Shown piece by piece: positions 39,107-47,777 of a stretch of 64,000 nucleotides of DNA. Position 1 is the first letter of the stretch. Every line of letters starts with the position of its first letter. This stretch comes from Parafrigoribacterium_A soli (GTDB lineage Bacteria; Actinomycetota; Actinomycetes; Actinomycetales; Microbacteriaceae), in NCBI RefSeq assembly GCF_040227235.1, contig NZ_JBELNZ010000001.1:124001-188000 (forward strand), given 5' to 3'. Below the pieces are notes generated by a model. That model saw only the letters and a list, made by a program, of their open reading frames with translations. It was not told where the DNA came from and searched no databases. A program made the translations under genes and the position numbers.

Positions 39107-40152
39107 CGCGCGTACTGGTCGCGCGCCTCGACAGCGTCGGAGACGTTCTGCTGTGCGGCCCGGCCGTGCGGGCGATTGCCGAGACCGATGGTGTCACCGA
39201 GGTGTGCATGCTGTGCAGCCCGCAGGGTGCTCCCGCCGCTGAACTGCTACCCGGGGTCTCGAGGGTGCTCACCTGGTCGTGCCCCTGGATCAGCGACCCC
39301 GCGCCGGAGGTCGGCGTCGAGAACACCGACGAACTCCTCCGCGTGCTCGATGGCTCAAGGCCGGACGAGGCGATCATCCTCACCTCCTTCCACCAGTCAC
39401 CCCTGCCGCTCGCCCTGATCTTCCGGCTGCTGGGCATCCCGAAGGTCACCGGGGCATCCGTCGACCACGCGGGCTCCCTGCTCGACGTGAGGCTCTGCCC
39501 CGGCGAAGACTTCCCCGAGGACCAACCGGAGGCCCACCGCGCGATGGCGATCGCCAGAGCCGCCGGATATCCGGGCGAGGACGACCGCCTTGCGGTGCTC
39601 CCAGCGCCGGATATGAGGCGACTGACGGGAGACGAACCGTACTTCGTGGTTCATCCCGGGGCGGCGGTGCCGTCGAGGCGCTGGCCCGCGGAACACCATG
39701 CCGTCACGGTTGAGCGTCTCCTCGACCGCGGCGTCAACGTCGTCGTCACGGGCACCCCGGCAGACCGTGACCTCACGGCCCGGGTCGCTGGAGCCGGCGC
39801 ACATGACCTCGCCGGACTCACCTCTCTCTCGGAGCTGTCAGGAGTGCTCGCGGGAGCGTCGGTTCTCATCACGGGCAATACGGGGCCCGCGCACCTGGCC
39901 GCGGCGGTGGGCACCCCCGTCGTCAGCCTGTTCTCCCCCGTCGTGCCCGCCGTGCGCTGGGCTCCATGGGGCGTTCCGTTCGCCCTGCTCGGAGACCAGG
40001 ACGCGCCGTGCAGGAACACACGATCCAGACAGTGTCCGATCCCCGGACATCCGTGCCTCTCGAACGTGACCCCCGACGAGGTGATCGAGGCGAGCTTCGA
40101 ACTGCTCGCACGCGCCGCACAGCCCGACGCCCGAGGGGCGGCGCTGCGATGA
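39103..40152 (+). CDS. GT9-family glycosyltransferase (heptosyltransferase-like) 2
   Basis: 349 residues. 'VARLDSVGDVLLCGPAVRAI' and 'VVHPGAAVPSRRWPAEHHAV' and 'LITGNTGPAHLAAAVGTPVV' are GT9 hallmarks, and the C-terminal cysteine cluster ('CRNTRSRQCPIPGHPC') resembles that of WaaF-like heptosyltransferases. GTG start at 39103 overlaps the gmhB stop, so heptose synthesis and transfer are translationally coupled. ATGA overlap downstream. Confidence 0.9.
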   Translation: MTRVLVARLDSVGDVLLCGPAVRAIAETDGVTEVCMLCSPQGAPAAELLPGVSRVLTWSCPWISDPAPEVGVENTDELLRVLDGSRPDEAIILTSFHQSPLPLALIFRLLGIPKVTGASVDHAGSLLDVRLCPGEDFPEDQPEAHRAMAIARAAGYPGEDDRLAVLPAPDMRRLTGDEPYFVVHPGAAVPSRRWPAEHHAVTVERLLDRGVNVVVTGTPADRDLTARVAGAGAHDLAGLTSLSELSGVLAGASVLITGNTGPAHLAAAVGTPVVSLFSPVVPAVRWAPWGVPFALLGDQDAPCRNTRSRQCPIPGHPCLSNVTPDEVIEASFELLARAAQPDARGAALR

Positions 40153-41165
40153 GAATCATGCTCTGGCACGTTCACGGCGGCTGGACCGATGCCTTCGTGC
40201 GAGGAGAGCACGACTACCTGATGCCGACCCTACCCGAGCGCGGCGCGTGGGGGCTCGGTCGAGGCGGCAGGGACTGGCCGGCCAGCGTCCGGGAGCTCGC
40301 CCCCCACGAGTTCCGTGACGCCGACGTCGACGTGGTGGTGCTGCAGCGTCCCGACGAGCTTCCCGCGGCCGAACGGATGCTGGGGCGGCGCCTCGGATCA
40401 CGGGTGCCTGCCGTCTACCTCGAGCACAATACGCCGCGGGTCGACGTGCCGAACAGCGTGCATCCGCTCTCAGAGCGAGCCGACATCACGGTCGTTCACG
40501 TCACGCACTTCAACCGGCTGATGTGGGACTGCGGGCGTGCTCCCACCACGGTGATCGAGCACGGCGTGCGTGACCTCGGTGCGCTCTACACGGGAGGGCT
40601 GCCGCGATTGGGCGTCGTCGTCAACGAGCCGGTGCGCCGCTGGCGGGTCACCGGCACAGACCTCCTTCCCGCCCTCACCCGCGCGGCACCGCTCGACGTC
40701 TACGGGATGGGAACCGAGCTGCTCTCCCGGGAGTTCGACCTGCCTGAGGCGTCGCTCGTGGCGCACGGCGACGTGCCCCCGGCCCAGCTGGCGCCGCAGC
40801 TCGCCCTGCGGCGTGCCTACCTGCATCCGCTGCGCTGGACGTCGCTTGGCCTCGCGCTGCTGGAGGCGATGCACCTTGGCATGCCCGTCATCGCACTCGC
40901 CACAACCGAGGCCTACCGCGCCGTGCCGCCCGAGGCCGGCTTCATCTCGACCGACATCGACGAACTCGTTGGAGGCGCTCGTCGTCTCATCGACAACGCC
41001 GAAGAGGCGCGAGTCCGGGGCCGCGCGGCCCGGGAGTTCGCGCTTCAACACTACGGGCTAGGCACTTTTCTCGAGCGCTGGTCGAACGTGCTCGAGGACG
41101 CGGTGGCGGCCGTGCCGAAACGCAGCACCCGAATTGCCACAAGCACAGAAGGGAACCAACGATGA
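40149..41165 (+). CDS. Glycosyltransferase, GT-B/GT4-like
   Basis: 338 residues. N-terminus is short and unusual ('MLWHVHGGWTDAFVRGEHDY'), with 'YLEHNTPRVDVPNSVHPLSE' in the middle. The C-terminal GT4-type donor region reads 'YLHPLRWTSLGLALLEAMHL' and 'GMPVIALATTEAYRAVPPEA', where the acidic EAM(H) motif replaces the classic E-x7-E. Donor and acceptor unknown. Overlaps its neighbours on both sides by 4 nt. Confidence 0.82.
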   Translation: MRIMLWHVHGGWTDAFVRGEHDYLMPTLPERGAWGLGRGGRDWPASVRELAPHEFRDADVDVVVLQRPDELPAAERMLGRRLGSRVPAVYLEHNTPRVDVPNSVHPLSERADITVVHVTHFNRLMWDCGRAPTTVIEHGVRDLGALYTGGLPRLGVVVNEPVRRWRVTGTDLLPALTRAAPLDVYGMGTELLSREFDLPEASLVAHGDVPPAQLAPQLALRRAYLHPLRWTSLGLALLEAMHLGMPVIALATTEAYRAVPPEAGFISTDIDELVGGARRLIDNAEEARVRGRAAREFALQHYGLGTFLERWSNVLEDAVAAVPKRSTRIATSTEGNQR

Positions 41166-42418
41166 GAATCTCCATGGTGTCAGAACACGCCAGCCCGCTC
41201 GCGACCCTGGGCGGCGTCGACGCAGGAGGGCAGAACGTGCATGTCGCGGCCCTCTCGCAGGCCCTCGCCAAGCGCGGCGACATCGTCACCGTCTATACGC
41301 GGCGGGACAGCGCCGACCTTCCCGAGCGGGTCGAGCTCTCCCCCGGTGTCGAGGTGGTGAATGTCACGGCCGGACCCCCCGAGGCAGTGCCGAAGGATGA
41401 GCTGCTGCCCTACATGGGAGAGCTCGCCGAAGGAATGCGTCAGGACTGGGAACGCACCAACCCGCAGATCGTGCACAGCCACTTCTGGATGTCGGGCCTC
41501 GCCGCGCTCGATGCCGCACGGCGGCCCGGCCTTGCGCCGATACCGGTGGTGCACACCTTCCACGCGCTCGGGGTGGTCAAGCGCCGGCACCAGGGTGCGG
41601 AAGACACCAGCCCGCCCGAGCGCGAATGGCTGGAGCCATGGGTGGGCCGCAACAGTGATGGCATCATTGCCACCTGCTCCGACGAGGCGTTTGAGCTGAA
41701 GGCGCTCGGGGTCTCTCCGGGCAGAATCTCCGTCGCCCCGTGCGGCGTCGACATCCGGATGTTCACCCCGACCGGTCCGGTCGAGCCACGAGGCCACAGA
41801 CATCGCCTCATGTCCGTCGGGCGCCTCGTTCCGCGTAAGGGGGTCGACCTCGTCATCGATGCCCTCGCACGCCTGCGCAACGATGGCGCGGACGCCGAAC
41901 TCGTGATCGTCGGCGGCGTCGGCGATGCGGATGCCACGGCCCGGGATCCGGAGACGATACGTCTCATGGAGATCGCCGAGTCGCTCGGCGTGGCGGACCG
42001 GGTGCGCATTCGTGGCCAGGTCACGCGCGAGGAGATGCCGGCGGTGCTGCGCTCGGCGGATCTCGTCGTCTGCACGCCATGGTACGAACCGTTCGGGATC
42101 GTGCCGCTCGAGGCGATGGCCTGCGGCATCCCCGTCGTCGCTGCCTCCGTGGGTGGTCTCATCGACAGCATCGTCGACGGTGTGACGGGCGTGCATGTGC
42201 CGCCGCGAGACCCAGAGGCCATCGCGTCCGTCATCGGCGGGCTGCTCACGAACCCCGCTCGGCGCGAGCAATTGGGCGCGGCCGGCCGCCGCAGGGTGGA
42301 GTCCCGCTACTCCTGGGACAAGGTCGCGTCCGAGACCTCCAGGGTCTACCGCGCCACGATCGCCCGCGCCAGCCAGAGCGCACCGCTGCAGGAAATGAAG
42401 GGAGCGAGCCTGTCATGA
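41162..42418 (+). CDS. GT4 glycosyltransferase (MshA/sucrose-synthase-like)
   Basis: 418 residues. 'GGVDAGGQNVHVAALSQALA' and 'VHTFHALGVVKRRHQG' give the MshA-like acceptor half; 'RLVPRKGVDLVIDALARL' and 'TPWYEPFGIVPLEAMACGIP' give the GT4 donor half with the E-x7-E motif. Mycothiol synthesis is possible in principle, but the placement inside the heptose cluster points to a glycan-building role. ATGA overlap with gmhA downstream. Confidence 0.87.
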   Translation: MRISMVSEHASPLATLGGVDAGGQNVHVAALSQALAKRGDIVTVYTRRDSADLPERVELSPGVEVVNVTAGPPEAVPKDELLPYMGELAEGMRQDWERTNPQIVHSHFWMSGLAALDAARRPGLAPIPVVHTFHALGVVKRRHQGAEDTSPPEREWLEPWVGRNSDGIIATCSDEAFELKALGVSPGRISVAPCGVDIRMFTPTGPVEPRGHRHRLMSVGRLVPRKGVDLVIDALARLRNDGADAELVIVGGVGDADATARDPETIRLMEIAESLGVADRVRIRGQVTREEMPAVLRSADLVVCTPWYEPFGIVPLEAMACGIPVVAASVGGLIDSIVDGVTGVHVPPRDPEAIASVIGGLLTNPARREQLGAAGRRRVESRYSWDKVASETSRVYRATIARASQSAPLQEMKGASLS

Positions 42419-43047
42419 GCATCCGCGAGCTGTCGACGCCGACGACGCGTCAGACACCCACTGGTCAGGCATCCGTCTGCCTCAGTCACATCGAGTCCCT
42501 CGCACCGGTGCTCGCCGCCCTGGGCGACGCGACACCGATCATCGATCGCTGGGGGCGGGAGCTGGCGCACCGCCTCATGGCCGGTCAGCGACTGCTCGCC
42601 GCGGGGAACGGCGGTTCTGCCGCTGAAGCGCAGCACCTGACCGCGGAACTGGTCGGACGCTTCGACGGCGAGCGCCGCGCCTTCTCCGCGATCGCGTTGC
42701 ACGCAGACACCTCGAGCCTCACCGCCATCGGCAATGACTACGGCTTCGACCAGGTGTTCGCTCGCCAAGTGGCCGGTCATGGCAGGCCCGGCGACGTGCT
42801 GATGCTGTTGTCGACGAGTGGCTCGAGCAGGAATCTGCTGCTCGCGGTCGAGGAAGCCCGCAGGCTCGCGGTGACGACCTGGGCCATCACGGGTGCATCG
42901 CCGAATCCGCTCACGAGCCTCGTGGATGAATACATCGCCCTGCCCGGGCCCTCCGCGAACGTGCAGGAGGCCCAGCTCGTGGCCGTGCACGCCATGTGCC
43001 GGTCGTACGACCAGGCCGTGGCCGAGGCTGATGCGGGGGCGCGATGA
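42415..43047 (+). CDS. gmhA: Phosphoheptose isomerase (SIS domain, GmhA-like)
   Basis: 210 residues. Converts sedoheptulose 7-phosphate to D-glycero-D-manno-heptose 7-phosphate, the entry step to activated heptose. SIS motifs: 'LLAAGNGGSAAEAQHLTAEL', 'VGRFDGERRAFSAIALHADT', 'NDYGFDQVFARQV' and 'LLSTSGSSRNLLLAVEEA'; the zinc-site residues GmhA uses (His and Glu near 'AEAQHLTAE' and a C-terminal His in 'VAVHAMCR') are present. About 25 extra residues at the N-terminus. Overlaps hldE-1 (ATGA). Confidence 0.9.
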   Translation: MSIRELSTPTTRQTPTGQASVCLSHIESLAPVLAALGDATPIIDRWGRELAHRLMAGQRLLAAGNGGSAAEAQHLTAELVGRFDGERRAFSAIALHADTSSLTAIGNDYGFDQVFARQVAGHGRPGDVLMLLSTSGSSRNLLLAVEEARRLAVTTWAITGASPNPLTSLVDEYIALPGPSANVQEAQLVAVHAMCRSYDQAVAEADAGAR

Positions 43048-44399
43048 GGATCGTCGTGGTCGGAGACACGCTGCTCGACATCGACGTGCGCGGCGCGGCT
43101 GAGCGACTGAGCCCCGAGGCGCCCGTCCCCGTCGTCGACGCCTCCGAGATCGCGTACCGCCCCGGCGGCGCGGGACTCGCGGCGATACTGCTCGCCCGCG
43201 ATGGCTGCGACGTCACGCTCGTGACCGCGCTCGCGGCGGATGAGCGAGCGGAGCGGCTGCGCTCGGAACTGGAGGGCGTGACGGTCGTCAGCGGCGCTTC
43301 CCGTGCCCCGACCCCCACCAAGATGCGGATCAGCGCCCATGATCACCCGATCGTGCGCGTCGACGAGGACTGCTCGCCGGCCCCCGAACCGCAGGTCAGC
43401 GACGCGATGATCGACTCGATCGCCTCCGCCGATGCGGTTCTCGTGGCGGACTACGGGCGCGGGCTCACTGCGGTTCCGCGAGTGCGCGACGCGCTTCTGG
43501 GGCGGGCACGTTCCGCGCCGCTCGTGTGGGACCCGCATCCGCGCGGCAGCGACCCTGTGTCGTCCACCACCGTGGTCACCCCTAACGTTGCGGAGGCCTG
43601 CGCGTCGGCGGGGCTGAGGGGAACCGGCCTCGACGAGGCCGCCTCGGCGGCGACGATACTGCGTGATCGCTGGAGCGAGACCGCCGTCGCGGTCACCCTG
43701 GGCCCGCAGGGCGTGCTCCTGGATGCGGCGGCGTCCCTGCCTCTTCTGATCCCGGCACCGCGGGTGGACCCGATCGATACCTGCGGTGCTGGCGACCGCC
43801 TGGCCACGGCGCTGACCTCCGCGCTGGCTCGGGGCCTCGCACTCCCGCAGGCCCTGCAGTCGGCGGTCAACGAGACCGCAGTATTCCTCGCGGCCGGAGG
43901 CGTCGGCGGATTGAAGCGACCGGCGAACGCGGTCGGCATGGCGGGCATCGACGCCATCCGCATCGCGAGGGAAACCCGGGCCAGGGGCGGCACGGTCGTC
44001 GCGACCGGCGGATGCTTCGATCTGCTCCACGCCGGTCACGCGCGCACACTCTCCGCCGCGAGGGCGCTCGGCGACTGCCTCATCGTCTGCCTGAACTCCG
44101 ACGCGTCGGTGCGCAGGCTCAAGGGTCGCGAGAGACCGATCATGAATCAGGCCGACCGCGGCGACCTGCTCACCTCGCTCGAATGCGTCGACGCCGTGCT
44201 CGTCTTCGACGAGGACACGCCGGAGGAGGCGCTCCGGCGGCTCGAGCCCCACGTCTGGGTCAAGGGCGGAGACTACAGCGAACACGAGCTACCGGAATCC
44301 GGCCTCATCGAGACCTGGGGCGGCCGCACGGTCACCGTTCCCTATTACCCGGGGAGATCGACCACCGGTCTCGCCTCCGCGCTCGCCCGAGTGGGCTGA
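43044..44399 (+). CDS. hldE: HldE-type bifunctional heptose-7-phosphate kinase/nucleotidyltransferase (copy 1, divergent kinase)
   Basis: 451 residues. The PfkB kinase domain (about 1-305) has 'RLSPEAPVPVVDASE', a shortened substrate loop 'YRPGGAGLAAILLARDG', and the catalytic 'DTCGAGDRLATAL'. The nucleotidyltransferase domain (about 315-451) has 'GGCFDLLHAGHARTLSAARA' and 'VWVKGGDYSEHELPES'. Both active sites look intact, but the kinase half lacks the usual 'GGAANVA(M)N' signature and is shorter than copy 2, so substrate or anomer preference may differ. First 4 nt overlap gmhA. Confidence 0.88.
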   Translation: MRIVVVGDTLLDIDVRGAAERLSPEAPVPVVDASEIAYRPGGAGLAAILLARDGCDVTLVTALAADERAERLRSELEGVTVVSGASRAPTPTKMRISAHDHPIVRVDEDCSPAPEPQVSDAMIDSIASADAVLVADYGRGLTAVPRVRDALLGRARSAPLVWDPHPRGSDPVSSTTVVTPNVAEACASAGLRGTGLDEAASAATILRDRWSETAVAVTLGPQGVLLDAAASLPLLIPAPRVDPIDTCGAGDRLATALTSALARGLALPQALQSAVNETAVFLAAGGVGGLKRPANAVGMAGIDAIRIARETRARGGTVVATGGCFDLLHAGHARTLSAARALGDCLIVCLNSDASVRRLKGRERPIMNQADRGDLLTSLECVDAVLVFDEDTPEEALRRLEPHVWVKGGDYSEHELPESGLIETWGGRTVTVPYYPGRSTTGLASALARVG

Positions 44400-44443
44400 G
44401 CGCGCACGTTCTCGCCTCCTGTCAGTTCAACGAAGGGATCATC

Positions 44444-45145
44444 ATGCCTGTAACAGCAACGCCCATCGGCCGCGTCCTCGTCACGGGGGGCGGCTCCGGC
44501 CTAGGTGCCGCCGTCGCGGAGGCCGTCGCTGAAGCCGGAGGAACGCCGATCGTGCTCGACAGGGACACGAGCGGCGTGCGCGACTATGCCGCGTTCGAGG
44601 TCGACGTGTCGGATGCGAGGGCCGCGGAGCGCGCGGTCGCCGAGATCGCCGAGAGCTCGGGTGGTCTGGACGCGGTGGTCACCGCCGCGGGTATCGACCG
44701 CTGTGGCCGCCTCGACGAGGTCCCCACCGAGGAGTGGGACCGGGTCATCGCCGTCAACCTCCTCGGCACGGTCGCGGTCGTGCGAGCCGCGCTCCCCTTT
44801 CTCAGCGAGAACCACGGCCGAGTGGTGACCGTGGCATCATCCCTTGCGCTGCGCGCGGTCTCGGATGCGACGGCATACTGTGCCTCTAAGTTCGGCGTCC
44901 TCGGGTTCTCGCGAGCGCTCGCCGCGGAGACACGGGGGCAGATCGGCGTCACAACCCTGATTCCCTCCGGAATGCGCACCCGCTTCTTCGACGACCGCCC
45001 CGAGAAGTACAAGCCCAGCGACGACTCACGCCTCAACGATCCGGATGCCGTCGCGGCGGCCGTGCTGTTCGCCCTCGCTCAGCCCCGCGGGAGCGAGGTG
45101 CGCGAGCTCGTCATCTGTCACGAGGAGGAGGAGTCGTGGCCATGA
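44444..45145 (+). CDS. Short-chain dehydrogenase/reductase
   Basis: 233-residue classical SDR. Cofactor motif 'VTGGGSGLGAAVAEAVAEAG', Ser of the catalytic triad in 'VTVASSLALRAV', and 'AYCASKFGVLGFSRALAAET' with the YxxxK pair. AAGGGAT ribosome site upstream of the ATG. Too short and of the wrong class for an HldD epimerase. It may oxidise or reduce a sugar intermediate (inference from context). Its last 35 bases overlap the end of the converging GT9 gene. Confidence 0.87.
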   Translation: MPVTATPIGRVLVTGGGSGLGAAVAEAVAEAGGTPIVLDRDTSGVRDYAAFEVDVSDARAAERAVAEIAESSGGLDAVVTAAGIDRCGRLDEVPTEEWDRVIAVNLLGTVAVVRAALPFLSENHGRVVTVASSLALRAVSDATAYCASKFGVLGFSRALAAETRGQIGVTTLIPSGMRTRFFDDRPEKYKPSDDSRLNDPDAVAAAVLFALAQPRGSEVRELVICHEEEESWP

Positions 45146-46256
45146 GTTCCACGACGTCTCCGTAGACCGCCAGGGGCTGCACGTCACTCACGAACGACAC
45201 GTCGTGTTCGCATCGCTCCGCCGTCCACCCCACCTGCGTGGAATCCCTGCCGCAGATCGGGCAGCTGGTCGTCCAGGAGAGTTGCACGCGGTCGTTGGCG
45301 CGACCCAGTGGACCGGCGTTGATCAGGTTTCCGAACCAGTAGATCGCGACGGTCGGCGTGCCCACGGCCTGAGCGAGGTGCCGCGGTCCGCTGTCATTGC
45401 CCAGGAAGATGTCCGCGGCCTGCAGCACGGCCGCGAGTTCGCCGAGTCGCAGCCGCCCGGCGAGGGAACGCACTTTTCCGCGCAACCAGGCGGGCAGGAG
45501 CGCCCGCGTCTCTTCCACGACGGTGCGCGCCAGCGCGGCATCCGTCGCGTCACCGACGAGCACGACGGTGCAGCCCTCGTCCACGAGTCGCGCGGCGACC
45601 TCCGCGAAGTAGATGGCCGGCCAGCGGCGCCTCGGGTCGCTCGCCCCCGGGTGCACGACGATCGTCGGGCTCGACGCCCGCGTGAGCAGCCTCGCCGCGG
45701 CCTCCCTGTCCGCCTCGGTCGGCCTGATCGTCGGCGCGAGCGAGACCGGATGCGCCCCGGCAAGCCCGACGATCTCGAGGGCACGCAGCACCTCGCTCTG
45801 GTAATAGGCGTACGGCAAGACGCGCTCGAGCGGCGCGGCATCCTGGGTCGCGGCGCCGATGGTGTGGCGCGCGTTCAACCTCAGCAGGAACGGGTTGGAG
45901 AACCGTCCCCCGCCGTGCAGCTGGGCCGCAAGGTCGAAAACGCCGTCGAGACGCTCGAAGAAGCGGGCCGTCTCCTCCGGGTCCTCCTCACCCTCGCGTA
46001 CTCCCTGGCTCGCCGGTACCTCGACCACGTCGACGTCCGGCACCAGGCGCCGGGGCACGAGCTCCGCGTGCAGCGGCGTGCCGAGCAGGGTGATGCGGGC
46101 AGCCGGATACGCGGCGGCGAGCGCCTCGATGGCGGGCACGGCGAAGAGGAGATCGCCGAGTCCCCCACCGCGGAGGACCGCGATCTCCTCCACATCATCA
46201 AAGAGTTCGCCCACCGGGCCGACTGCCGCCGTCGCGGTCTCGAAAACGTCTGTCAT
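45111..46256 (-). CDS. GT9-family glycosyltransferase (heptosyltransferase-like) 3
   Basis: 381 residues. 'VLRGGGLGDLLFAVPAIEAL', 'IVVHPGASDPRRRWPAIYFA' and 'IFLGNDSGPRHLAQAVGTPT' mark GT9; a C-terminal cysteine set ('SCPICGRDSTQVGW', 'CEHDVSF') is present as in copy 2. Longer than copies 1 and 2. ATG at 46256. The only minus-strand gene inside the cluster; divergent from the aldehyde dehydrogenase and overlapping the SDR 3' end by 35 bp. Confidence 0.88.
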   Translation of the reverse strand: MTDVFETATAAVGPVGELFDDVEEIAVLRGGGLGDLLFAVPAIEALAAAYPAARITLLGTPLHAELVPRRLVPDVDVVEVPASQGVREGEEDPEETARFFERLDGVFDLAAQLHGGGRFSNPFLLRLNARHTIGAATQDAAPLERVLPYAYYQSEVLRALEIVGLAGAHPVSLAPTIRPTEADREAAARLLTRASSPTIVVHPGASDPRRRWPAIYFAEVAARLVDEGCTVVLVGDATDAALARTVVEETRALLPAWLRGKVRSLAGRLRLGELAAVLQAADIFLGNDSGPRHLAQAVGTPTVAIYWFGNLINAGPLGRANDRVQLSWTTSCPICGRDSTQVGWTAERCEHDVSFVSDVQPLAVYGDVVELMATTPPPRDR

Positions 46257-46355
46257 ACCCCCACCACTTCCCGTGTTGCGGACCACTCAAACCGAAGCCC
46301 AGAGATCGATCAGACTTGGTGTAAGAATTCGGGCAATGGGGTATCGCGTCTGAGT

Positions 46356-47777
46356 ATGACGACGATCACCTCAGACACCGTTTTCGCGATCGATGTCGGC
46401 GCGCGCGCCGATGACTCCCTGACCATCCTCGACCCCAGGGATGATGCGGTCGTGGGCTCCCTCGCGATGGCGAGACCCGTAGACATCGATGCGGCGGTCG
46501 CGAATGCCCGGGCTGCGTGGGACGCGTGGGCCGCGCTCTCGCCGAGCGAGCGCGCGAGCGCCGTGCGCGGCGCCGCGGAGGCGCTGCGAGAACGAGAGCG
46601 AGAGCTCGCGGAACTGAACCAGCGCGAGACCGGACGACCATTCGAGCAGGCGCTCGCCGGCATCCGAGCGGGCGTTGACACGCTCATGCAGGCCGCTGCC
46701 GCCGCGCCACACCACACGGGCGCGCTGCTGAGGGGGGCGCCACTCGCCACCGACTACACGATTCCCGAACCGCGCGGCGTCGTCGCGGTGATCACGCCGT
46801 GGAATGATCCGGTCGCCGTGGCCTGCGAGGCGATCGGAGCCGCGCTGGCCACCGGCAACACGGTCGTCCACAAACCCAGCGAGCGATGCCCGCACCTCGG
46901 CGAAGCGTTCGGTCGAGCCATCGCCGACGCGCTCCCGCCGCACGTCTTCTGCACGGTGACGGGCGACGCGTCCAGGGGCGAACTGCTCGTGTCGGATGCG
47001 CGGATCGCCGTCGTCTCGCATGTCGGCTCGACGAGGGCTGGCGACGCGATCGCGCGGGCGGTCGCTCGCACCGGAGCTCACCTGATTCGCGAGAACGGCG
47101 GGAACGATGCGCTCATCGTTGATCGCGATGTCGAGCTGCACTGGGCGGCGCAGCAGGCGGCGCTCGGCGCCTTCGCGAACAGCGGCCAGATCTGCACCTC
47201 GGTCGAGCGGATCTACGCGCTGCGTGGCATCGCCGCTCCCTTCACGGAGCTTCTCGAGGCCGAGGCCAGACGTCTGCACGCCTCCGGCGAGCTCGGCCCC
47301 CTCGTCGACCGGCGGATGCGGGACGCCGTGCACGAGCAGGTGGCTGAGTCGATCGCCATGGGCGCCCTGCTCGTCACCGGCGGAACGGTGCCACAAGGGC
47401 CGGGCGCGTACTACCCGCCGACGGTGCTCACCCGGTGCACGAGCGACATGCCCGTGATGCGCGAGGAGACGTTCGGGCCGGTCGCTCCCGTGCAGTTGGT
47501 CGGGAGCTTCGAGGAGGCTCTGGACCATGCCGCGGCTGATCGCTACGGCCTCGCCGCGACGGTGCTCACGAGTTCGATGGAGCATGCGCAGCGGGCGATC
47601 CGCGCGCTGCCGGTCGGCACGGTGAAGATCAACGCGGTCTTCGGTGGTGCCCCGGGAGGTTCCGCTCAGCCGCGCGCGGCGAGCGGCTCAGGGTTCGGTT
47701 ACGGGCCCAAGCTGCTCGACGAGATGACGACGACCAAGGTCGTGCACCTGGGCCTCCCCGAGGCGGTGCGGCCGTGA
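46356..47777 (+). CDS. Aldehyde dehydrogenase family protein
   Basis: 473 residues, NAD(P)-dependent ALDH fold: 'VVAVITPWNDPVAVACEAIG', 'GNTVVHKPSE', the catalytic Cys in 'ANSGQICTSVERIYAL', and 'MREETFGPVAPVQLV'. The general-base Glu motif is 'LIRENGGND' in place of the usual ELGG. No good ribosome site precedes the ATG, so the start is the least certain part. GTGA overlap with hldE copy 2 shows co-translation, so it may act on a sugar-derived aldehyde or on triose/glycolaldehyde side products (inference). Confidence 0.87.
   Translation: MTTITSDTVFAIDVGARADDSLTILDPRDDAVVGSLAMARPVDIDAAVANARAAWDAWAALSPSERASAVRGAAEALRERERELAELNQRETGRPFEQALAGIRAGVDTLMQAAAAAPHHTGALLRGAPLATDYTIPEPRGVVAVITPWNDPVAVACEAIGAALATGNTVVHKPSERCPHLGEAFGRAIADALPPHVFCTVTGDASRGELLVSDARIAVVSHVGSTRAGDAIARAVARTGAHLIRENGGNDALIVDRDVELHWAAQQAALGAFANSGQICTSVERIYALRGIAAPFTELLEAEARRLHASGELGPLVDRRMRDAVHEQVAESIAMGALLVTGGTVPQGPGAYYPPTVLTRCTSDMPVMREETFGPVAPVQLVGSFEEALDHAAADRYGLAATVLTSSMEHAQRAIRALPVGTVKINAVFGGAPGGSAQPRAASGSGFGYGPKLLDEMTTTKVVHLGLPEAVRP

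Noticed and set aside
41162..42418. Assignment of this gene as mycothiol glycosyltransferase MshA
   Set aside because: The fold is MshA-like, but the gene is embedded and coupled in the heptose cluster, so only a general GT4 call is justified.
44444..45145. SDR as ADP-heptose 6-epimerase (HldD)
   Set aside because: It is a 233-residue classical SDR with YxxxK and lacks the longer substrate domain of extended SDRs.
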